This document shows, in pieces, positions 59,731 through 64,000 of a stretch of 64,000 bases of DNA. Below the pieces are notes generated by a model, which saw nothing but the letters and a program-made list of their open reading frames with translations, was not told the origin of the DNA and made no database searches. Position 1 is the stretch's first letter. Every line of letters begins with the position of its first letter. Source of the stretch: ZC4RG20 sp963782445 (lineage in GTDB: Bacteria > Pseudomonadota > Gammaproteobacteria > Steroidobacterales > Rariloculaceae); the NCBI GenBank assembly GCA_963782445.1, contig CAWAJM010000001.1, positions 3,844,001 through 3,908,000 on the forward strand, in the 5' to 3' direction. Both the position numbers and the translations under genes were made by a program.

Positions 59731-61524
59731 ATGAAATATGTATCGTATCTGATCGTCGGGGGCCTCGCGGTCATGGTCGGCTGCGCCGCCACGGCTCAAT
59801 CCCCGCAGGGCAGCCGCCAGGTGGATCTCGACTCGCACACGCTGCTCGGCCAGGTCGCGCTCGAGGCCGGGCGGCGCGAGGACGCGGCCAAGGAGTTCAT
59901 GCAGGCCGCCCTGATCTCGACGGACCCGGGACTCGCCGAGCAGACCGCAAGGCTCGCCTACCAGGCCGGCATGAACGATACGGGGCTAGCCGCGACGAAG
60001 CGCTGGCTCGAGCTCAGCCCCAAGGACGCCCGGGCTCACTGGTTCCGCGGCATCTTCGAGACGCGTGCCGGCGACGCGGATGCAGCCATCCGCGAGTTCG
60101 GCACCTTCGTCGACAGCGTCAAGGACGTCGGCAACACCGAGAACGCTCTGTCGCTCGTCGTCGACGCGCTCGGCTCGGAGGCCGACGCGGGCGTCGCGAC
60201 CAAAGTCATGCAGGCGCTCGTCGAGCGGTTCCCGGGAACGGCCGAGGGCGACTACGGCCTCGCGAGACTCGCGCTGCGCGCCGGCAACATCGACCTCGCG
60301 CTGCAGCACGCCAAGAGCGCGGCCGACGCGCGTCCCGACTGGGTCGACGCGCAGCTGCTCTATGCCCGCACTCTGCTCGTGTCCGGCAAGAGCAAGGAAG
60401 GCCTCGCGCTCGTCGCGAAGCTGGCCAAGGAGAACGATTCCGTCGAGGTCCAGCTGCAGTACGCCGAGCTGCTGCTCTCCGCGGGCCGGACCGACGAGGC
60501 GCGCGACCGCTTGAATAAGATTCTCGAGGCGCATCCCGACCTGCCCGCCGCCAATCGCGCCCTCGCCTTCCTCGCCCTCTCGCAGAAGGACCTCGATACG
60601 GCGGAGCAGCTGTTCAACGATTTGCGCAATCGGCCCGAGTTCCGCGACGAGTCCTATTTCTACCTCGGCCGCATCGCCGAGACGCGCAACCAGCCGCTCG
60701 AGGCGACGCGCGACTACGCGCGCGTCACGAAGGGCTCGCATGCCGTCGAGGCGCAGGTTCGCGCCGCGGAGATCATGCGCAAGAGCATGAAGGACGACGA
60801 CGGCGCTTTGCGCCATCTCAAGGAGTTCGGCGATGCGAATCCGAACTTCGCGACGGACATGCTCGTCGCGCGCGGTCAGTTGCTCGTCGAGATGAATCGT
60901 CCCGACGACGCGATTGCGCTGTTGAATGCCGCCCTGGCCGCGAACCCCGACGACGCGAAGCTCCAGGAGGCGCACGCCCAACTGTACGTCGCGCTCGCCC
61001 AGGACGCGGCGAACCGCGGCGCCTACGACCAGGCTCAGAAGTACATCGACGAAGGCCTCGCGAAGCATCCGAACCATCTCTCGCTGCGCTATACCGAAGC
61101 GCTGCTGCTGCAGGATCGCGGCGACAACGAGAAGTCCGCGCAGGTGCTCGAGGGGCTCGCCAAGGACTACCCGGAGGATCCGACCGTCCTGAACGCGCTC
61201 GGCTACCTGCTGACGGATCGATTCGACCGCTACAAGGAAGCGCGCGGCTACATCGAGAAGGCGCTCGCCAAGGACCCGGACAACCCGGCCATCATCGACA
61301 GCATGGGCTGGGTGCTCTACAAGCTCGGCGATTACGCGTCCGCCTACGACTATCTCGACCGGGCCTACAAGCTCTTCGCCGACCCCGAGGTTGCCGCGCA
61401 CCTCGTGAACGTGCAGTGGGCGTTGGGCCATAAGCAGCAGGCGCTCGATCTGCTGAACTCCGCGCTCGCCAAGAACCCGGACGACAAACGGCTCAAAGCG
61501 CTGCAGGACCGCCTCGGGAAATGA
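59731..61524 (+). CDS. TPR-repeat lipoprotein
   Basis: 597 aa from ATG 59731 (ATG 59719 is an alternative). Lipoprotein signal (LIVGGLAVMVGC, Cys at about 18), then TPR helices throughout (LLGQVALEAGRREDAAKEFMQAALIS, LEGLAKDYPEDPTVLNALGYLL, IEKALAKDPDNPAIIDSMGWVLYKLGDYASAYDYLDRAYKL). The family occurs next to lolB in many gammaproteobacteria. Probably an outer-membrane-anchored assembly factor; partner unknown. Overlaps lolB by 4 bp. Confidence 0.88.
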   Translation: MKYVSYLIVGGLAVMVGCAATAQSPQGSRQVDLDSHTLLGQVALEAGRREDAAKEFMQAALISTDPGLAEQTARLAYQAGMNDTGLAATKRWLELSPKDARAHWFRGIFETRAGDADAAIREFGTFVDSVKDVGNTENALSLVVDALGSEADAGVATKVMQALVERFPGTAEGDYGLARLALRAGNIDLALQHAKSAADARPDWVDAQLLYARTLLVSGKSKEGLALVAKLAKENDSVEVQLQYAELLLSAGRTDEARDRLNKILEAHPDLPAANRALAFLALSQKDLDTAEQLFNDLRNRPEFRDESYFYLGRIAETRNQPLEATRDYARVTKGSHAVEAQVRAAEIMRKSMKDDDGALRHLKEFGDANPNFATDMLVARGQLLVEMNRPDDAIALLNAALAANPDDAKLQEAHAQLYVALAQDAANRGAYDQAQKYIDEGLAKHPNHLSLRYTEALLLQDRGDNEKSAQVLEGLAKDYPEDPTVLNALGYLLTDRFDRYKEARGYIEKALAKDPDNPAIIDSMGWVLYKLGDYASAYDYLDRAYKLFADPEVAAHLVNVQWALGHKQQALDLLNSALAKNPDDKRLKALQDRLGK

Positions 61525-62153
61525 CGCCGGCAGGCCGGGCGCTCGCGCTGCTCGGAATCTCCGCGACCCTCTGCGCCGCCGGCTGCGCGCACGTGCAGGT
61601 GCCGCAGCGCGACGGCCTGACCTTCGCGCAGCGCACGGCCCGACTCCGGGCGATACCGGCATGGCACATGCGCGGGCGGCTCGCCGTCAGCACGGGGCAG
61701 GGCGGCTTCCAGGGCAGCTTCTCCTGGGTACAGACCGGCCGCCGGCTCGCGCTGACGGTCCGCGGCCCCCTCGGCGCCGGCGTGCTCGCGGTCGCGGGCT
61801 CCCCCGCCGAGCTCACGGTCACGGCCCGCGGCCAAACGCGCGTGCTCGAGAACCCGGAGACGGATCTGTCGCGGCTGATCGGCTGGTGGATTCCCGTGGA
61901 GAGCCTGCCGGACTGGCTCGTCGGCCTGCCCGATCCCGACTATCGCGCCGCCCTCGCCTTCGGCGCTGCGCGCACGCTGGCCGCGTTCACCCAGCGGCAA
62001 TGGCACGTGGAATACGCAAGCTATCAGCTCCTCGACGGCGTGCTCGTGCCGCGGACCATCGACATGAAACACGAAGCGCTCGAGCTCAAGCTCACGGTCG
62101 ACCGCTGGGCGCCGGCCGCAACGGGGCCCACGGGAACCTCCGCCTTGAACTGA
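61521..62153 (+). CDS. lolB: Outer-membrane lipoprotein receptor LolB
   Basis: 210 aa. Lipobox AAGC (Cys22), then AWHMRGRLAVSTGQGGFQGSFSWVQTGRRLALTVRGPLG and LIGWWIPVESLPDWLVG, typical of LolB. Inserts lipoproteins into the outer membrane. ispE, often next in gammaproteobacteria, is absent. Confidence 0.93.
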   Translation: MTPAGRALALLGISATLCAAGCAHVQVPQRDGLTFAQRTARLRAIPAWHMRGRLAVSTGQGGFQGSFSWVQTGRRLALTVRGPLGAGVLAVAGSPAELTVTARGQTRVLENPETDLSRLIGWWIPVESLPDWLVGLPDPDYRAALAFGAARTLAAFTQRQWHVEYASYQLLDGVLVPRTIDMKHEALELKLTVDRWAPAATGPTGTSALN

Positions 62154-62218
62154 GCGGGCGCCGCGCCCCAAAATACCGCGCTTCACGACCTTGTCTGTGG
62201 CTTGAGCTTTGAGGCTGT

Positions 62219-62293
62219 TGGGGTGTAGCCAAGCGGTAAGGCAACGGGTTTTGATCCCGTCATTCGCAGGTTCGAATCCTGCCACCCCAGCCA
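62219..62293 (+). tRNA. tRNA-Gln (anticodon TTG)
   Basis: 75 nt. Acceptor TGGGGTG/CACCCCA, discriminator G and encoded CCA; anticodon loop TTTTGAT with TTG; T-arm GCAGGTTCGAATCCTGC. Lies between lolB and prs as in several related gammaproteobacteria. Confidence 0.96.
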
Positions 62294-62317
62294 TCCCGAA
62301 GCCTCGGAGGACTTAGC

Positions 62318-63271
62318 TTGGACGCCAGCGCGACGACGATCTTTTCCGGCAAAGCGCACCCGAACCTGACGCGGGACATCGCCTACCATCTCGGCCTGCC
62401 GATCGGCCGCATTCAGATCGGCCGGTTCAGCGACGGCGAAGTCAATGTCGAGATTATGGAAAATGTGCGCGGCAACGACGTGTTTCTCGTCCAGCCGACC
62501 TGTCCGCCCGTCAACGAGAACCTCATGGAGCTCCTGGTCATGGCGGACGCGTGCAAGCGCGCCTCCGCGCACCGCATCACGGCCGTGATCCCGTACCTCG
62601 GCTATTCCCGTCAGGACCGCCGGCCGCGCGCGGCGCGCGTGCCGATCACGGCAAAGCTCGTCGCGGACCTCATCTCCGCCTCCGGCGTCGACCGGGTCGT
62701 GACCGTCGACGTGCATGCCGACCAGATCCAGGGCTTCTTCAACATACCCGTGGACAACGTCTACGCTTCGCCCGTGCTGCTCGGCGAAGTCTGGAAACAG
62801 GAATACCAGAACATGGTCGTGGTCTCGCCCGACGTCGGCGGCGTCGTGCGCGCCCGGGCGCTCGCGAAGCGTCTCGACGACGCCGATCTCGCGATCATCG
62901 ACAAACGCCGGCCGCAGCCGAACATGTCGGAAATCATGAACGTCATCGGCGAGGTCGGGGGCAAGACCTGCGTGCTCGTCGACGACATCGTCGACACGGC
63001 GGGCACCCTGTGCCAAGCGGCCACGGTCCTCAAGGAACGCGGCGCGGTCCGCGTCGTGGCCTACATCACGCATCCCGTGCTTTCGGGGCCGGCGATCGAG
63101 CGCATCGAGAAGTCGGTGCTCGACGAGGTCGTCGTGACGGACACGATCCCGCTCGGGAAGGCGGCCGTCGCGAACGGCAAGGTCCGCCAACTCAGCGTGG
63201 CCGAGCTGCTCGCCGAGACGATCCGGCGCATCACCGAAGCGGAGTCCGTGAGCTCGCTCTACCTCGACTGA
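62318..63271 (+). CDS. prs: Ribose-phosphate pyrophosphokinase
   Basis: 317 aa from TTG 62318 with GGAGGA six bases upstream. ATP-binding QPTCPPVNENLMELLVMADACKRASAHRITAVIPYLGYSRQDRR and the PRPP loop VLVDDIVDTAGTL are intact. Makes PRPP for nucleotide, His and Trp synthesis. Confidence 0.97.
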   Translation: MDASATTIFSGKAHPNLTRDIAYHLGLPIGRIQIGRFSDGEVNVEIMENVRGNDVFLVQPTCPPVNENLMELLVMADACKRASAHRITAVIPYLGYSRQDRRPRAARVPITAKLVADLISASGVDRVVTVDVHADQIQGFFNIPVDNVYASPVLLGEVWKQEYQNMVVVSPDVGGVVRARALAKRLDDADLAIIDKRRPQPNMSEIMNVIGEVGGKTCVLVDDIVDTAGTLCQAATVLKERGAVRVVAYITHPVLSGPAIERIEKSVLDEVVVTDTIPLGKAAVANGKVRQLSVAELLAETIRRITEAESVSSLYLD

Positions 63272-63840
63272 CGGCGCGCCGGCTTCGGCTTCGAGAGCGC
63301 CAGTTATCGGACGTCGGCGGCGGCGGCAGACGCTCCAGAGGCGGCCGTATCGATCGTCGGCAGCGGCTTTAGGCGCCTCCGGCGCAGCAGCGATGCGCGG
63401 ACTCGAGTCCCGAGGCAGGTTCGAGCCTCGCGGCGAAGCGCGGCAGCGGCATCGAACGGACCTGCAAAGGCGATCGCGCCGCCGGCGTGGGGACAGTCGC
63501 CGAGGCATCGGACCCGTCCCGAGGTCGATGGGTCCTCGATCGAAGCCCGCGCGGCCGATCGGCCAGCGCCTCGACGTCGACCGGTCCGGCCTCCCGGGCG
63601 CGGGTGGGTCGGCTCGGCGCTTTTCGGGACGCTGAGCGCCAGGGACGGCGCTCAGCGAGCCCCCAGGGATGGGTTCGCGGCGGTCCCGAAAAGCGCCGAG
63701 CCGGCCCGCGCGCGCCCCGCGGCAGCGCCCGTTGAGGGCCGTCTTCGACGCTGCCCGACGAGAAAGATGCAGGCCCCGCGGCCACTGGTGACGAAGACGC
63801 CGGCTTGCTATCATGCCCGGCCTTCCGGAGGTACCTACCA
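63272..63840. other. Long intergenic region between prs and rplY, rich in palindromes
   Basis: No gene seen. Besides element P3 it has short stems such as CCGAGGC/GCCTCG (63409-63432) and GGACCC/GGGTCC (63509-63534). TATCAT at 63809-63814 is a possible -10, about 27 bp upstream of the rplY GTG, with GGAGG between them. Confidence 0.5.
63611..63702. repeat. Large palindromic element, copy P3
   Basis: Left arm 63611-63630 and right arm 63683-63702 are perfect complements (20 bp), with weaker pairing extending about 20 bp outward. The core 63631-63682 matches P2 in about 49 of 52 bases, including GCTGAGCGCC and AGCCCCCAGGGATGGGTTC. Confidence 0.88.
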
Positions 63841-64000
63841 GTGAGATTCGAACTCCAAGCTGAAGCGCGCGAGCCGCAGGGACGCACGGGCAGCCGTAAG
63901 CTGCGCCGCATCGGCAAAGTGCCGGCCGTCGTCTACGGCGGCGGGGCGGGCCCGAGCGCGATCGTGCTCGATCACAACGAGCTATCGAAGCAGATGAGCC
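63841..64000 (+). CDS. rplY: Ribosomal protein bL25 (Ctc-type), 5' part only
   Basis: 53 residues before the window edge from GTG 63841, with GGAGG upstream. FELQAEAREPQGRTGSRKLRRIGKVPAVVYGGG is the 5S-rRNA-binding start of bL25. Position after prs is the usual one. Short L25 versus longer TL5/Ctc form cannot be judged here. Confidence 0.92.
   Translation, partial: MRFELQAEAREPQGRTGSRKLRRIGKVPAVVYGGGAGPSAIVLDHNELSKQMS

Overview
The window is very GC-rich (visibly well above 60%) chromosomal DNA from a gammaproteobacterium. Evidence: mreBCD-mrdA-rodA-mltB-rlpA elongation cluster, divergent gatCAB, hslO, moeB-prmC-prfA, lolB, tRNA-Gln, prs and rplY in an order close to that of Xanthomonadales-like lineages, plus ybeD-lipB. 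I cannot name the species; an uncultured Steroidobacter/Nevskia/Woeseia-like lineage would fit. Many genes start with GTG or TTG and overlap by 4 bp. Three conserved genes (pirin, a PBP7-type endopeptidase, lipB) carry single-base frameshifts, which may be real decay or draft-sequence error.

Layout. 1-9.8 kb: partial trans-sulfuration enzyme, glutaminyl cyclotransferase, a DUF4157 protein, a TRAP transporter (DctP and fused DctQM), glutathionyl-hydroquinone reductase, frameshifted pirin, then a nitric-oxide module: nsrR, a divergent group III truncated haemoglobin with two operator-like palindromes between them, and an alternative oxidase separated from the globin by a 174-bp MITE-like element. 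9.8-18.2 kb: a degenerate metallo-beta-lactamase-fold protein, an M24 hydrolase, E1alpha/E1beta/E2 of a 2-oxoacid or acetoin dehydrogenase complex, a hydroxyisobutyrate-dehydrogenase-like reductase and a convergent CoA-acylating aldehyde dehydrogenase. 19.4-28.0 kb: an AT-richer block of outer-membrane, membrane and decayed small genes, bounded by a 20-bp direct repeat that is the 3' end of a tRNA-Arg gene. This is the classical geometry of an integrated, now integrase-less genomic island.

28-44 kb: SMI1-type protein, DUF6152 protein, PhoPQ-related protein, a translationally coupled trio (mannose-6-phosphate-isomerase-like, alr, class IV aminotransferase), a long coiled-coil protein, a membrane protein, lipB/ybeD, a MacB-like ABC efflux operon and a LiaF-like protein. 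44-64 kb: two large palindromic elements, then the cell-shape operon, gatCAB, hslO, moeB/prmC/prfA, a TPR lipoprotein, lolB, tRNA-Gln, prs, a third palindromic element and the start of rplY.

Two dispersed repeat families punctuate intergenic spaces. One is a paired palindromic repeat built on GGGGTCAGAGCCC (six copies); one copy now forms the 3' end of moeB. The other is a hairpin element with a conserved core of about 52 bp and copy-specific, near-perfect complementary arms (three copies). No CRISPR array, transposase or integrase gene was seen.
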